IMG/VR virus record: IMGVR_UViG_3300032313_001263
Location: 1-64,000 of that record
Reading direction: 5' to 3' (one strand)
Length of the DNA stretch: 64,000 nucleotides
DNA from: a virus
Shown: piece after piece, positions 23,001 through 31,053 of the stretch
How the letters are laid out: each line of letters begins with the position of its first letter
Position numbering within the stretch: the stretch's first letter is position 1
Position numbers and translations under genes: made by a program
Notes under the pieces: model-generated
What the model was told of the DNA's origin: nothing
Databases searched by the model: none
The model's input: only the letters and a program-made list of their open reading frames with translations

Positions 23001-23427
23001 AGGTGGACACTTGAGAACTAGAGGTGCACAATGGGAGTGGAATGGTTTCTCTGATGCAGATTTGAAAACCAACTTACAGGTTATTGATAATGCATTAGAA
23101 AAAATATCACAAATTAGTGGTTATACTTATGAATTTACTGAAGATTCTCCATATAGAAACAATGATATTGAGGAAAGAACACATGGTGCTGGTTTAATTG
23201 CACAAGAAGTTGAAGCAGTATTACCTGTATTGGTTGATGAAGATTGGGTTGGTGGTGAATATAATAGATACTTCAAAACTCTTAACTACAATGGTGTACA
23301 TGGTTTGACTGTTCAGGGTATTAAAGAATTAAAAGGATATCATGATACATTAGAAGATAGAGTTGCTGCATTGGAAAGTAGATTGGAGCAATTGGAAAGT
23401 AGAATACAAAATTTAGAAAATCAATAA
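17035..23427 (+). CDS. Collagen-like tail fibre with C-terminal S74 intramolecular chaperone
   Basis: A 2130-residue fibre. Residues 1-230 hold shaft units like those of the giant fibre upstream, including SGSNKFGDN. Two collagen-like tracts follow (~232-569 and ~703-896), each ending in the cap module (T-x-N-G-V-I-T-L-x-G). Residues ~900-1990 carry repeated F/Y-Y-D-x-D-N-T-x-Y-Y-x-D-P-x-G/S units typical of phage fibres. The C-terminus is a peptidase S74 / endosialidase chaperone domain: [10 protein letters not shown] around Ser2006-Asp2007, then [32 protein letters not shown] and a coiled coil [16 protein letters not shown]. In this family the domain trimerises the fibre and then cuts itself off at the Ser-Asp site, which would release ~125 residues here. 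Confidence 0.88.
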   Translation: MEFNGKSPNGLNQLSASLVSLFVSGGAVINVSPQSVNVLTDITASGVQTSEINPSVGGTLSIQGNTKITGSLLVSSSISASSVVANTLSGDGSGITNIPASSIGDIDRIKSGSVQTIISPNKGLEVQTSLTVKDFLVVTGSGIFRGDLSVAGTINTTELKATYISASIIFASGSNKFGDNVVDKHEFTGSVGISGSIFVTGNTIATDITTDEVLVLNTTTGRIGRKFAAASSGTSGTSGTSGTTGSSGTTGSSGTTGSSGTSGTSGTSGSGGTSGTSGSGGTSGTSGTSGTSGTSGSSGTTGSSGSSGTSATSGTSGTSGTSGSGGTSGTSGSGGSSGTSGSSGSSGSSGTTGSSGTTGSSGTTGSSGTTGSFGTTGSSGISGTSGTSGTSGTSGTSGTSGITGAGGSSGSSGSGGTSGTSGSSGTTGSSGTSGSGGSGGTSGTSGTSGSSGITGAGGGAGTAGSGGTSGTSGTSGTSGTRGTSGTSGTSGTSGTSGTSGSSGTMGTAGSGGTSGTSGTSGTSGSYGTSGTSGSSGTSGTSGTSGTSGSAGATGSSGSAGTSGTSGTSGALSISGTTDNGVITLNGASPNVTAEANLRFDGTTLTVTGNETLSGNLTVGGTIRAQQIFVQYISASLIYASGSNKFGDATNDKQEFSGSVDIRDSIAIPAFATNPVGTKAGQIYYNTGDTNIYRYNGTTWLAAAGTSGSAGTSGTSGTSGSSGTSGTSGTSGTSGTSGTSGVSGSAGSSGTSGTSGTSGTSGTSGTSGTSGTSGTSGTSGTSGTSGSSGSSGSSGSSGSSGSSGSSGSSGSSGSSGGAGVPGSPGTPGASGSSGSSGTSGTSGTSGTRGTSGTSGTSGTSGTSGTSGTSGSSGTSGTSGTSGTSGTSGTRGTSGSSGLLSLTGTTNNGVITLDGTAPNATVEANLTFDGTILNVNGRVDADNFYDSTGTFNVNLGSGNSEGRGLVAGYSGGSYGGLGYNVRHTGTGGTYISPLGDTATYLLFSQGFTFLNDQGTAAGRTSSFTQIGRLDNAGTFTIPGNLVAAQVNTGQGLTEVHLMNQNIRTSDSPTFNSITLSNNGANVIMSGNGAAEGIRMTPTNSTTYPVFLRSINPGSGGEASPWIYKETSEPWGIWHNNPINTIDFTRASTTGIENNVGGGTNTVMLRLDMANGDITAYRNMYAQAFYDYSDNNYFVDPNGQSRISRMNISAAQVQATNNAGGRLRISSYTTGTGEISADTYNIVLGPSATRSGTGYYAGIAINGLLNYNGATSYDVSPHIWIGGQYRDTPGSERSDFVIAVKSGTGTTGTGTDLPQVRVRVDYSGIMTVSGDVRAPIFYDSDNTAYFTNPASDSNLNTGTFNGRMKYSNYLVSNNNGGLMGDYTVNGTTSKVIWTIGESWPIGNMYGLGYEYGSGYDHHLALRNNGTTYSRFGFAGGAFIGGNLTLGTDLYAYRFYDRDNTAYYADPAGTSVFTYLTIANGNSVQANGYNNNGGFAMNNASTYWGLVWNFAANDWRLGYGSTTSQVGWNLRWDNGSTAFAQNFQANIYYDAQNTGYYVDPNSGSTSIRTAGDWRSDSGSWSGEFAGKIQYHSNNWYFQYAGQFLFRNSGGSNVTYGDTSGNLWAVTSMRSPIFYDENNTGYYLDAASDRSTNINGWNTTTQARTGETFKYNYWRPYITGDTNYWTGQMGWGTTDLNTVMTWGSGFFDTWSNPANQPSGTSHWVGVQTYHYVNGYNSGYGWQLAGGPISNLRFRNSWSSNSGWCTVAMHDRNDGSGGGLYAGAYYDANDSGYYLDPNSTSNSALRIRGGALHGPNPSWGAYMYVGSNGRPGGEGSVVVTNGNLHLDCQNGYETYINHYSGNRTYLYEIRTNFIYDRDNTGYYLDPNGTSYQNVVYGAIFYDHDSTWYGDFNSNSRMNSGDFYFVGFGHMYRLGTQNSWNAYEGFGVSNSDNGQNATFEVNVYGNGGDWNSCGMNSNARKYEWYCGYTKMMDLDEGGHLRTRGAQWEWNGFSDADLKTNLQVIDNALEKISQISGYTYEFTEDSPYRNNDIEERTHGAGLIAQEVEAVLPVLVDEDWVGGEYNRYFKTLNYNGVHGLTVQGIKELKGYHDTLEDRVAALESRLEQLESRIQNLENQ
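17728..18741 (+). repeat. Collagen-like Gly-X-Y coding repeat, first tract
   Basis: About 338 residues of Gly-X-Y, rich in G-T-S, G-S-S, G-T-T and G-S-G. It ends at the sequence encoding [17 protein letters not shown], the same cap module that ends the tract in the other fibre. Confidence 0.9.
19141..19722 (+). repeat. Collagen-like Gly-X-Y coding repeat, second tract
   Basis: About 194 residues of Gly-X-Y. A run of pure G-S-S triplets and a single classical collagen-like stretch [13 protein letters not shown] interrupt the G-T-S pattern. It ends at [17 protein letters not shown], again the shared cap module. Confidence 0.9.
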
Positions 23428-23451
23428 TTACAGTTATAAAGATTAAATAAT

Positions 23452-23799
23452 ATGGCAATTACATACGAATACTTTATTAAAGGAATATCAACGGATACTG
23501 CTAGAATTAATAAGCAGGAGTTTCCAAATACAGTTAGAGCTATACATTGGGATTTAATTGGTACACATGAAGATGGAACGGTTGAAAAACTTGAAAGTAT
23601 AACAACTTTTGTAAAATTTATGACAAGACATACTGGTAGTTTTACACCATATAGTGATGTAACCAAAAATCAGGTTATGGATTGGATTGATGAAGCAGCT
23701 GATACGGATTCAATGAAATTTGGTTTGGATATGGCAATAAATAAAACACAAATTGTACCAAATACTACCAATATTGATAATTTGCCTTGGAATAAATAA
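23452..23799 (+). CDS. Small tail-region protein, paralogue of the next gene
   Basis: A 115-residue protein starting 24 nt after the fibre. It shares its plan with the next product: Y-T/E-Y-x-x-K at the N-terminus, a W-D/K-L/V-I/V-x-T-x-E-D-G core, then GSF-T-P/A-Y-S/A-D-V/L and Q-V-M/L-D/G-W-I, ending in a D/G-L-P-W motif. Short proteins of this plan are found beside fibre or tail genes of marine T4-like phages, from memory. No enzymatic residues stand out. It is probably a virion-associated or assembly protein, and the function is unknown. Confidence 0.55.
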   Translation: MAITYEYFIKGISTDTARINKQEFPNTVRAIHWDLIGTHEDGTVEKLESITTFVKFMTRHTGSFTPYSDVTKNQVMDWIDEAADTDSMKFGLDMAINKTQIVPNTTNIDNLPWNK

Positions 23800-23814
23800 A
23801 AATAAAAATTAAAT

Positions 23815-23823
23815 ATATTTATA
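23815..23823 (+). promoter_or_regulatory. Candidate late promoter motif ATATTTATA
   Basis: The motif ends 23 nt before the ATG at 23847, the same spacing as at 16317 and 26746. Confidence 0.5.
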
Positions 23824-23846
23824 CTATATAATAAAAGAATAAAAAA

Positions 23847-24245
23847 ATGGGATACACATACGAATGGAAAGTTACTGGAGTTAAAAAAGTAAATTCTGAA
23901 AATATAGATGAAGCAATAATTGGTACGCAATGGAAAGTTGTTTGTACTGATGAAGATGGAAATACTGGTGAATTTGTTGGAGCAACTCCATTTGATTTAA
24001 ATTCAATTAATACTGGTAGTTTTACAGCATATGCAGATTTAAATGAAGAGCAAGTATTAGGATGGATTAAAACTGTGGTAAGTGGTTCAAACCGAATGAC
24101 AAACTATTGGGGACATATTCAGGGGCAAATGGATAAGCAAATTACTAGAAGTAAGTTATCATTTACTGAAGTTAGTGATGTTGGTTTACCTTGGTCACCA
24201 ACAAGTGGTTCTGTTACACCTGACCCATTATCAAAAGATTACTAA
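23847..24245 (+). CDS. Small tail-region protein, paralogue of the previous gene
   Basis: A 132-residue paralogue of the 23452 product with a longer C-terminus. Shared features are YTYEWKV at the start, IIGTQWKVVCTDEDGNTGE, then GSFTAYADLNEEQVLGWIK and VGLPWSP. The pair probably arose by duplication. It is the last gene before a strong hairpin terminator and the sheath gene, so it closes the fibre cassette. No catalytic motif is visible, and the function is unknown. Confidence 0.55.
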   Translation: MGYTYEWKVTGVKKVNSENIDEAIIGTQWKVVCTDEDGNTGEFVGATPFDLNSINTGSFTAYADLNEEQVLGWIKTVVSGSNRMTNYWGHIQGQMDKQITRSKLSFTEVSDVGLPWSPTSGSVTPDPLSKDY

Positions 24246-24268
24246 TAGTACTACAAATTATTGTTTTT

Positions 24269-24320
24269 AATACCCAACACATATTTTTAATATAAAATTT
24301 ATGTTTTGGGTATTTTGTTT
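24269..24320 (+). terminator. Rho-independent-like terminator after the fibre cassette
   Basis: The arms AATACCCAACACAT (24269-24282) and ATGTTTTGGGTATT (24301-24314) pair over 14 positions with one mismatch, around an 18 nt AT-rich loop. TTGTTT follows. It separates the fibre genes from the sheath gene. Confidence 0.65.
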
Positions 24321-24329
24321 ATATTTATA
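24321..24329 (+). promoter_or_regulatory. Candidate late promoter motif ATATTTATA before the sheath gene
   Basis: The motif lies directly after the terminator at 24269-24320 and 58 nt before the sheath ATG. A longer leader than at other sites is implied if it is used. Confidence 0.45.
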
Positions 24330-24387
24330 TGTGTAAATTGGAAAACTTTTTACGCAATAACAAACATAGAATTTTAGAGATAAAAAA

Positions 24388-26724
24388 ATGGCAGAAAGAA
24401 TTGTATCACCCGGTGTATTCACAAGAGAAAACGATTTATCCTTCTTAACGCAAGGAATCGGTGAAATCGGAGCAGCATTTATAGGACCTTTCAAACAAGG
24501 ACCAGCATTCATTCCAACGATTGTAAGAAGTCAATCGGAATTTGAAGAAATCTTCGGAACACCCGATGGAACATATTATACTGAATATGCAGTACAAAAT
24601 TACCTTAGAGAAGCTGGAACAGCAACTATCGTAAGAGTAGCTGGTGTTGGTGGATATCAACAACCATCACCATTAGCAATAAAAGGGGTGGATATTAATG
24701 GAAACTCTAAAATAGTAGGAGTTTTGCATTCTACTAAAGTTGGATATTCAGGTGGAACTACTGTTGGATTTCAAGCAGCTAGCACATCAATAACAGGTAG
24801 TGGATTAGCAACTTCTGGTTCATTTGTATTGACTGGATTTTTCTCTTCTGGTTCATCTGCAGCATCTATAAGTGGTAGTATATTTTCAACAGCTGTAAAT
24901 GATTTGGGTGATGTATTTGGTGAATCTCCATTTGGAGCTAAAAAGGCATATTCTTACATTTATTTAGAAAATGCTGTAAGTGCTTCTTATACTGGTTCTG
25001 GGTTAAATAGAGTTGAGGCAACTACACTACCAACTCAAGATTACGCATACGATGCACAAGCAGCAGAAACACCAATGGTTCAATCACAATTGATTAGTGG
25101 TGAGAGATACGATTTATTTAAATTTGTAACATTAGGACATGGTACATTATATAATACTAAATTTAAAATTGGTATTTCAAATGTAAAAGCAGCTGGTGAA
25201 GATGGAGCAACTGATTATTCTGTATTTACTGTAACAATTCGTTCTTATAGTGATACTGATAAGAGAAAAGTTGTTTTAGAAACTTACAACAATGTAAACT
25301 TAGACCCTGCTTCTCCAAACTATATTGCAAGAAAAATCGGTGATAGATATATGACTATTGATGGTAATGGTAAAATTACTGAATTTGGTGATTACTCAAA
25401 CAAATCAAAATATGTAAGAGTTGAAGTATCAGCTCAGGGTTCATTCCCTATATCAGCAGCACCATTTGGACATACTGCATATACAAACCCAATTAAAGCA
25501 AATAGTAACGCTGAAGCTAGACAATTCCCAGCAATAACTTTCCAAACAAATTCAACTGGAAACACATCATCATCTCCAATTTATTATGCTGGATTTGATT
25601 TTGAAACTACTGGTGTATCATTAGATAACAAACAATATTTAAAACCAATTCCTGTAAATGCTGAAACTGGTTCTAACATAGCATTTGCATTTGATTCTCA
25701 ATTGACATATGTAATGACTGGTTCGGTTTCTTCTGATATGGTTAAAAGACAATTTGTATTAGGATTCCAAAATGGATTTGATGGTTCTAATCCAACAATT
25801 CCTGTTAATTTGGGAACTGATATTAGTGCAGCTAACACACAGGGATTAAATTGCGCAACTTCAACAACATCCGGTTCAGTAGCATACTCTAAAGCAATCA
25901 ACGCAGTATCTAATCCTGATGAATGGGACATTAATATGGTTGTAACTCCTGGTATTATAAGAAGTTTACACCCTGCAATTACCACAAAGGCAATTGATAT
26001 GTGTGAAGATAGACAAGATTGTTTCTACATTGCTGATTTTAACGCATCTGCGGATACGATTACTGAAGCAACTGAACAAGCTAATTCTGTGGATTCAAAC
26101 TATGTAGCAACTTATTACCCTTGGGTTAAAACTATTGATAGTAACACAAATAAATTATTGAGTGTTCCACCATCAGTATTGTTACCCGCAGTATTTGCAC
26201 AAAACGATAGATTGGCAGCAGAATGGTTCGCACCTGCTGGTTTGAATAGAGGTGGTATCACTGGAGCAGTTAGTGTATTAAATAGATTAACACACTCTGA
26301 AAGAGATACTCTATATGAGAACAAAGTAAACCCAATCGCAGCATTTCCTGGACAAGGTATTGTAGCATTTGGACAAAAAACATTGCAAGATAGAGCATCT
26401 GCTTTGGATAGAATCAACGTAAGAAGATTATTAATCACTGTTAAGAAATACATTGCTTCTACATCTCGTTATTTAGTGTTCGAACAAAACACATCAACGA
26501 CTAGAGCTAGTTTCTTAGCAACGGTAAATCCATATTTGGAAAACATCCAAAAGAAGCAAGGTTTATACGCATTTAGAGTGGTAATGGATGAAACTAACAA
26601 CACTCCTGATGTAATTGATAGAAATATATTAGCTGGACAGATATTCTTACAACCTGCGAAGACTGCTGAATTCATCGTAATTGATTTCAACATCTTACCA
26701 ACTGGAGCATCGTTTACAGCATAA
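24388..26724 (+). CDS. Contractile tail sheath protein (T4 gp18-like)
   Basis: A 778-residue sheath subunit. The N-terminus VSPGVFTRENDLSFLTQGIG and the next ~70 residues (GPFKQGPAF, then FGTPDGTYYTEYAVQNYLREAGT and VRVAGVGGYQ, in adjoining segments) are the standard start of myovirus sheaths. The C-terminal third carries AGLNRGGITGAVSVLNRLTHSERDTLYENKVNPI-type sequence in adjoining segments and the final FEQNTSTTRASFLATVNPYL and YAFRVVMDETNN segments that make up the conserved inner domain. The subunit polymerises around the tube and contracts on infection. Size is slightly larger than T4 gp18 (659 residues), with the extra length in the middle, surface-exposed part. The tube gene follows directly, as in other myoviruses. 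Confidence 0.96.
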   Translation: MAERIVSPGVFTRENDLSFLTQGIGEIGAAFIGPFKQGPAFIPTIVRSQSEFEEIFGTPDGTYYTEYAVQNYLREAGTATIVRVAGVGGYQQPSPLAIKGVDINGNSKIVGVLHSTKVGYSGGTTVGFQAASTSITGSGLATSGSFVLTGFFSSGSSAASISGSIFSTAVNDLGDVFGESPFGAKKAYSYIYLENAVSASYTGSGLNRVEATTLPTQDYAYDAQAAETPMVQSQLISGERYDLFKFVTLGHGTLYNTKFKIGISNVKAAGEDGATDYSVFTVTIRSYSDTDKRKVVLETYNNVNLDPASPNYIARKIGDRYMTIDGNGKITEFGDYSNKSKYVRVEVSAQGSFPISAAPFGHTAYTNPIKANSNAEARQFPAITFQTNSTGNTSSSPIYYAGFDFETTGVSLDNKQYLKPIPVNAETGSNIAFAFDSQLTYVMTGSVSSDMVKRQFVLGFQNGFDGSNPTIPVNLGTDISAANTQGLNCATSTTSGSVAYSKAINAVSNPDEWDINMVVTPGIIRSLHPAITTKAIDMCEDRQDCFYIADFNASADTITEATEQANSVDSNYVATYYPWVKTIDSNTNKLLSVPPSVLLPAVFAQNDRLAAEWFAPAGLNRGGITGAVSVLNRLTHSERDTLYENKVNPIAAFPGQGIVAFGQKTLQDRASALDRINVRRLLITVKKYIASTSRYLVFEQNTSTTRASFLATVNPYLENIQKKQGLYAFRVVMDETNNTPDVIDRNILAGQIFLQPAKTAEFIVIDFNILPTGASFTA

Positions 26725-26745
26725 TATAGAAAAAACAAAAAAACA

Positions 26746-26754
26746 ATATTTATT
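26746..26754 (+). promoter_or_regulatory. Candidate late promoter motif, variant ATATTTATT
   Basis: This variant ends 23 nt before the tube ATG at 26778, in the 53 nt gap after the sheath gene. Confidence 0.4.
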
Positions 26755-26777
26755 ATTACTAAATAGAGACTAACAAA

Positions 26778-27275
26778 ATGGCAGAAATATTAGAATACAA
26801 TAAGATTTTCTTTCAGAATTTCGAACCGAAAATGAAAAACCGCTTTATAATGGAATTCACTGGCACTGGAATCCAAGCATATACTGTAAAAGCGGCAAAT
26901 AGACCATCAATTACATTTGAAAAGGTAACAATGGACCATATCAACGTTAAAAGACAGTTGAAAGGTAAAGGAGAATGGCAAGATTTAGAGGTAACTCTTT
27001 ATGACCCAATCGTACCTTCTGCTGCACAAGCGGTAATGGAATGGATTCGTTTATCACATGAATCTGTAACTGGTAGAGATGGATACGCTGATTTCTATAA
27101 AAAAGATATTACTATCAAAATGTTAGGACCTGTGGGTGATGTAATCGAAGAATGGAAATTAATGGGAGCATTCATTTCAGCAGCTAACTTTGGTGATTTG
27201 GATTGGAGTAACGCTACTGACCCTGCTAACATTACATTGACTTTATCAATGGATTACGCTATTTTGGAGTACTAA
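26778..27275 (+). CDS. Tail tube protein (T4 gp19-like)
   Basis: A 165-residue protein, very close to T4 gp19 in length (163). The N-terminal FEPKMKNRFIMEF segment and the middle RQLKGKGEWQDLEVTLYDP match the tube family. The C-terminal part (MLGPVGDVIEEWKLMGAFIS, then DWSNATDPANITLTLSMDYA) is the conserved tube fold. It forms the hexameric inner tube through which DNA passes. It lies between sheath and tail-assembly chaperone genes, the usual order. A terminator follows at 27297, so tube and sheath may be made from a separate, abundant transcript. Confidence 0.95.
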   Translation: MAEILEYNKIFFQNFEPKMKNRFIMEFTGTGIQAYTVKAANRPSITFEKVTMDHINVKRQLKGKGEWQDLEVTLYDPIVPSAAQAVMEWIRLSHESVTGRDGYADFYKKDITIKMLGPVGDVIEEWKLMGAFISAANFGDLDWSNATDPANITLTLSMDYAILEY

Positions 27276-27296
27276 TATTCGCTAATTATATAAGAG

Positions 27297-27327
27297 AAGG
27301 GATTTCCGAAAGGTTATCCCTTTTTTT
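27297..27327 (+). terminator. Rho-independent terminator after the tube gene
   Basis: AAGGGATTTCC and GGTTATCCCTT flank a GAAA tetraloop; they pair except for a TT/TT internal loop. Seven Ts follow. This would isolate sheath and tube from the less abundant chaperone and tape measure. Confidence 0.85.
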
Positions 27328-27350
27328 GTTTCTAATTTTTTACTTTTTAT

Positions 27351-27359
27351 GTATTTATA
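27351..27359 (+). promoter_or_regulatory. Candidate late promoter motif, variant GTATTTATA
   Basis: This variant ends 27 nt before the ATG at 27387 and directly follows the tube terminator. Confidence 0.4.
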
Positions 27360-27386
27360 TATACAAACGTAAACATTATAAAAGTT

Positions 27387-28148
27387 ATGGCAGAAAGAGA
27401 ATACGATTTTCCAACGGAAGTATTAGATTTACCATCGAACGGTAAGTTATATCCAAAAGACCACCCATTGGCATCTGGAAAAATCACAATAAAGTATATG
27501 ACAGCAAAAGAAGAAGACATTCTTTCTTCTCAAAACCTTATTAAAAAAGGTGTTGTGTTGGATAAATTGTTTGAATCTATTATTGTGGATAGAGTAAATC
27601 CAGATGATATTATAATTGGTGATAAAAACGCAATATTATTAGCAACAAGATTGTTAGGTTATGGGCCTGATTATAAATCAAGCTTTTATTCATCCGTACT
27701 TGGTGATATTGTAGAAGCTAATATAGATTTATCGGCAATTAAAATTAAAGAAGTAGATACATCCAAATTTAATAATAAAAATAGTTTTGAATTCACTACA
27801 CCCATTGGTAAAAACAAAATTACATTTAAAATACTTACGCATGGTGATGAGAAGTTAATTGATAAAGATATTGAAGCATTACAAAAAGTAAATAAAGATG
27901 TTTCTTTTGATATTACAACAAGATTAAGACATATGATTACTTCGGTAGATGGAAATTCCGATATATCACATATTGGTAAATACATAAACGGAATGTTGGC
28001 TAGAGATAGTAGAGCATTTAGAGAATATGTAAAAACAATCACACCGGATGTAAATATGAAAGTGGAATACACCCATGAAAATGGGGAGGTGGAGGAGGCG
28101 CCTGTTACACTTGGTGTTGGGTTTTTTTGGCCTTCCTCTGAATCATAG
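27387..28148 (+). CDS. Tail assembly chaperone / T4 gp26-type baseplate hub family, 0-frame product
   Basis: A 253-residue protein. The N-terminus (YDFPTEVLDLPSNGKLYP, then KYMTAKEEDILSSQNLIKKG) is typical of the T4 gp26-like family that sits between tube and tape measure in T4-like phages. It has no membrane segment or signal peptide. It ends VGFFWPSSES at three consecutive stops in this frame (TAG TAG TAA). Related proteins, as I recall them, continue past the FFWP motif into a region ending in MP-x-x-L-R-x-F-Y. That region is present here but in the +1 frame (28147-28341). This is the classical position of tail assembly chaperones made by programmed frameshifting. Without the shift, the short form would be made alone. 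Confidence 0.85.
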   Translation: MAEREYDFPTEVLDLPSNGKLYPKDHPLASGKITIKYMTAKEEDILSSQNLIKKGVVLDKLFESIIVDRVNPDDIIIGDKNAILLATRLLGYGPDYKSSFYSSVLGDIVEANIDLSAIKIKEVDTSKFNNKNSFEFTTPIGKNKITFKILTHGDEKLIDKDIEALQKVNKDVSFDITTRLRHMITSVDGNSDISHIGKYINGMLARDSRAFREYVKTITPDVNMKVEYTHENGEVEEAPVTLGVGFFWPSSES

Positions 28149-28341
28149 TAGTAATCTACACACTCAAATATTTGAAATGTGTAATTATGGTAACGGATTT
28201 AATATGATGGAATTGTATAAAATGCCAACATACCTACGAAGATTCTATTACAATAAATTAGTAGAAGCAAAAGAAAAGGAAAACGAAAATAATAAAGAAG
28301 CAAATTCTGGTAAATCATCAAAGGTTAGGATTAAGAGATAG
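28147..28341 (+). CDS. +1-frame extension of the tail assembly chaperone (probable programmed frameshift)
   Basis: This frame encodes SSNLHTQIFEMCNYGNGF, then MMELYKMPTYLRRFYYNKLV and a Lys/Glu/Asn-rich tail. It looks like the missing C-terminal part of the gp26/chaperone family. It joins the 0 frame by a +1 shift, either at the T7 run 28122-28128 or at the stop 28146-28148; the second keeps the conserved FFWP, so I favour it. A shift there gives 253 + 64 = 317 residues. An independent start at ATG 28177 (54 residues) is possible, but the family-like sequence begins upstream of it. A hairpin terminator overlaps the stop codon. A single-base sequencing error would look the same. Confidence 0.65.
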   Translation, partial: SSNLHTQIFEMCNYGNGFNMMELYKMPTYLRRFYYNKLVEAKEKENENNKEANSGKSSKVRIKR

Positions 28342-28362
28342 TACTCAAAATCCTAACTTTTT
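28324..28362 (+). terminator. Terminator overlapping the end of the chaperone extension
   Basis: GTTAGGATT (28324-28332) pairs with AATCCTAAC (28349-28357), followed by five Ts. The left arm is inside the +1-frame extension, whose stop is 28339-28341. Confidence 0.65.
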
Positions 28363-28372
28363 CTTTTATATC

Positions 28373-28381
28373 ATATTTATA
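28373..28381 (+). promoter_or_regulatory. Candidate late promoter motif ATATTTATA
   Basis: The motif ends 25 nt before the ATG at 28407, directly after the terminator at 28324-28362. Confidence 0.5.
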
Positions 28382-28406
28382 GTAGTATAACTGTAAAATT
28401 AACAAT

Positions 28407-28631
28407 ATGGCAAAGTATAAAATATCAGAAGGTAATTTTGATAAATTTCTTTCTTTTTTTGGTGTAAACAAAAATGATAGACCTCAAAAAATTGATGATG
28501 TAATTGCATCTGACCCCAAATTAGCTAAAATTGATAAAGAATTAGGTAATTTAAACAGACAAGCTGCTGAAAGAATAAAAAGAAGTCCTGAATTAAGAAG
28601 AATGTTTAAAGCTGCTGGTCTTGAATACTAA
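28407..28631 (+). CDS. Small basic helical protein before the tape measure
   Basis: A 74-residue, highly charged protein (KYKISEGNFDKFLSFFGV, then Q-K-I-D-D-V-I, ending RIKRSPELRRMFKAAGLEY). It is predicted to be helical throughout. It lies between chaperone and tape measure, 8 nt upstream of the latter, and shares its probable promoter. Small proteins with a similar C-terminus occur in T4-like phages of aquatic bacteria, as I recall. It may be a tail assembly factor. No catalytic motif is seen. Confidence 0.65.
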   Translation: MAKYKISEGNFDKFLSFFGVNKNDRPQKIDDVIASDPKLAKIDKELGNLNRQAAERIKRSPELRRMFKAAGLEY

Positions 28632-28639
28632 TAGTAAAA

Positions 28640-31042
28640 ATGGCTGAAAATATAAATGATAAAATAAAAAGCACTCAAAAAGAAATTGATGCTGCTGATG
28701 CTAAACGCTTGGAATCTCTTGCTAAAATTGAAGAGGCTGAAAAACGTATTGTCGCAATTCAAGCTGATAAAGCATTACCCAATAAGAAGAAATTAATAGA
28801 AGCCCAAAAAAAATTATTAGAGTTAGAAAAAGAAAGTATATCCAATTCAGAAAAAGTAGTATCGCAAGAAACTAAAAGATTAACAAGATTAGAAAGACAT
28901 AAAGCAATTCAAAAAGACAGTATAAAAGAATTTAATTCATTTTCTAAATCTTATAAAAATTTAGAACCTGATATAAAAAAACAACTAGAATTAGATAAAA
29001 CCAAAGGTCAAGTATATACATCGTTAAATGCTGAAATGGCTAAAGAACGGGCAGTTGCGAAAAATAGTGAGGGTGCTGCATTAGAAAGAGCAAACAAACG
29101 ATTGGATGTAATGAATAGTTTATCATCAGAAATGATGGCACAAGCTGAAGAAACTGATAGAGCTCAAATGGAACTTGCTGGAGCTAAAGAAATTGATTTT
29201 AAATTAAGAGAAATAAAGTTATTAAGAGAAAGGGGAGAGATAACACAAAGACAATACGAAAGTATAAAAGATGCAATTCATTATACTGAAAAATTAGAAA
29301 AAAGAACCGAAGCATTAAATGAAATAGCGGAAAAGCAACATGAAATATTTCATGCAGTTCCTGAAGAATTACAAAGTAGTGTAACGGGAGCTTTTGCATT
29401 TGGTAGAACTTTAATGGCCGCTGGTATGGCGGCAGCTCCATTGTTATTAGTAGTAAGTGCGTTGGCATTGGCTGTTCACTCTTTTGTAGAATTAGATAAA
29501 GAAGCATCCGATTACCGAAAAACAACTGGTATGACTGCAAAGCAAACCGAACATCTTGCACATCAAGCGCATGAAGTTGAGGTTGCGTATAGGGGAATGG
29601 GAGTTGAGTTAAAAAATGTATTTGATGTTGCAAATTCTCTTGGTAATGAATTTTCAAATGTTGCTCATTTTTCAACACAAACATTAGGAGCATTAGCGGC
29701 TGTTACTGCTGTAACTGGTACAACTGCTGAAAACGCTGCAAAAGTACAAGCCGTATTTGAACAAGTTGGTGGTGTTAGTTCTGAAACAGCCGCAAGTATG
29801 CAAATGCAGGTAGCATCTTTAGCTCAACAAGCTGGCGCAGCTCCAAAAGAAGTATTGGATGATATTGCAGAAAGTGCTGAAATTACATCTAAATTTTTTA
29901 AAGGTGATATAAATTTATTAAAACAACAGGCAATTCAAGCTAATAGATTGGGTACTACTTTGGCTGGAATTGCAAAAACAGCAGAGGCATTATTGGATTT
30001 TGAAGGTGGTATTGAAGAAGAATTGGTAGCAGCAACTTTTGTTGGTGGGCAATTTAATTTATCAAGAGCTAGAGCATTAGCATTGGAAGGTAAATTAATC
30101 CAAGCTCAAGAAGAAACACTTTCACAAATTCAAAGAAGTGGAGATTTTAGAAAACAAGATTATTTTACTCAACAACAATTAGCTAAAGCAGCTGGTATGA
30201 GTGTTGAGGAAATAAATAAGCAACTTAATATGCAAGAAAGACTTGCTCATTTAGGTGAAAAAGAGAAAAAATTAGCTATGGAAGCGGTTGCGGCTGGATT
30301 GGATACTACTGATTTAAATGATGAGCAATTAAAACAAAAAATAGATGAGTTTGCGGCAAATCAAAAAATAATGGGTCAATTAGATACTATGATGGCTCAA
30401 TTCAAAGCAATTGCAGCTACTGTTGGTAGTGCGTTATCTCCTTTATTAGAAGCAGTTGTACCTATACTAACAACCTTAGCTAAAGCAGCAGCTTTTGTGT
30501 TTGAATCAATAAATAAAGTTCCTGGTCTATTACCTGGTTTAATTGGTGGATTTACTGCTTTGTATTTACTCACTAAAAGAGCAGCAATAGTATCTACCGT
30601 AAAGGCAGTTGCTGAAATATTTGCAGGAAATGCAAAATTAGGACCGGTTGGTATAATAACCGCAGGAATTGCGGCTGGTGCATTATTTGCATCTTTAGGT
30701 AAAGCAAAAGCAACCGATGTTGGTGATGTTATGTCTCCTTCAGGTGGTAGAACTCAAATATCAACAAAAGAAGGTGGATTACTTAATTTATCCGCAAATG
30801 ATGATGTAGTTGCTGCACCAAATTTAATAAGTTCAATACAATCTCAAAATAAAAGTGGTGGTGTATCCCAAATACAATCAAATAGTGGACCTAATTATAC
30901 TTTAAGACTTGTTGATAAAATGGATAGTTTGATAGCAGCAGTTTCTGCAAATAAAGATACTTATTTAGATGGTTCACGTGTTTCATCTAATTTAAAAAAT
31001 GTAACTAATAAGAGTAATAGAAATAACTTTGCATTAGCATAA
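28640..31042 (+). CDS. Tape measure protein
   Basis: An 800-residue protein. The first ~245 residues are a charged coiled coil (EKRIVAIQADKALPNKKKLI and similar). A hydrophobic segment follows at ~255-280 (AAGMAAAPLLLVVSALALAV). Then comes a long helical region rich in Ala and Gln, with a second hydrophobic stretch (~595-680, containing PGLLPGLIGGFTALYLL and GIITAGIAAGALFASL). This is the layout of tape measure proteins, which set tail length and help membrane passage of DNA. Position after the chaperone agrees. At roughly 0.15 nm per residue, the helical scaling rule, 800 residues would give a tail of about 120 nm. Confidence 0.85.
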   Translation: MAENINDKIKSTQKEIDAADAKRLESLAKIEEAEKRIVAIQADKALPNKKKLIEAQKKLLELEKESISNSEKVVSQETKRLTRLERHKAIQKDSIKEFNSFSKSYKNLEPDIKKQLELDKTKGQVYTSLNAEMAKERAVAKNSEGAALERANKRLDVMNSLSSEMMAQAEETDRAQMELAGAKEIDFKLREIKLLRERGEITQRQYESIKDAIHYTEKLEKRTEALNEIAEKQHEIFHAVPEELQSSVTGAFAFGRTLMAAGMAAAPLLLVVSALALAVHSFVELDKEASDYRKTTGMTAKQTEHLAHQAHEVEVAYRGMGVELKNVFDVANSLGNEFSNVAHFSTQTLGALAAVTAVTGTTAENAAKVQAVFEQVGGVSSETAASMQMQVASLAQQAGAAPKEVLDDIAESAEITSKFFKGDINLLKQQAIQANRLGTTLAGIAKTAEALLDFEGGIEEELVAATFVGGQFNLSRARALALEGKLIQAQEETLSQIQRSGDFRKQDYFTQQQLAKAAGMSVEEINKQLNMQERLAHLGEKEKKLAMEAVAAGLDTTDLNDEQLKQKIDEFAANQKIMGQLDTMMAQFKAIAATVGSALSPLLEAVVPILTTLAKAAAFVFESINKVPGLLPGLIGGFTALYLLTKRAAIVSTVKAVAEIFAGNAKLGPVGIITAGIAAGALFASLGKAKATDVGDVMSPSGGRTQISTKEGGLLNLSANDDVVAAPNLISSIQSQNKSGGVSQIQSNSGPNYTLRLVDKMDSLIAAVSANKDTYLDGSRVSSNLKNVTNKSNRNNFALA

Positions 31043-31053
31043 AATTATATAAG

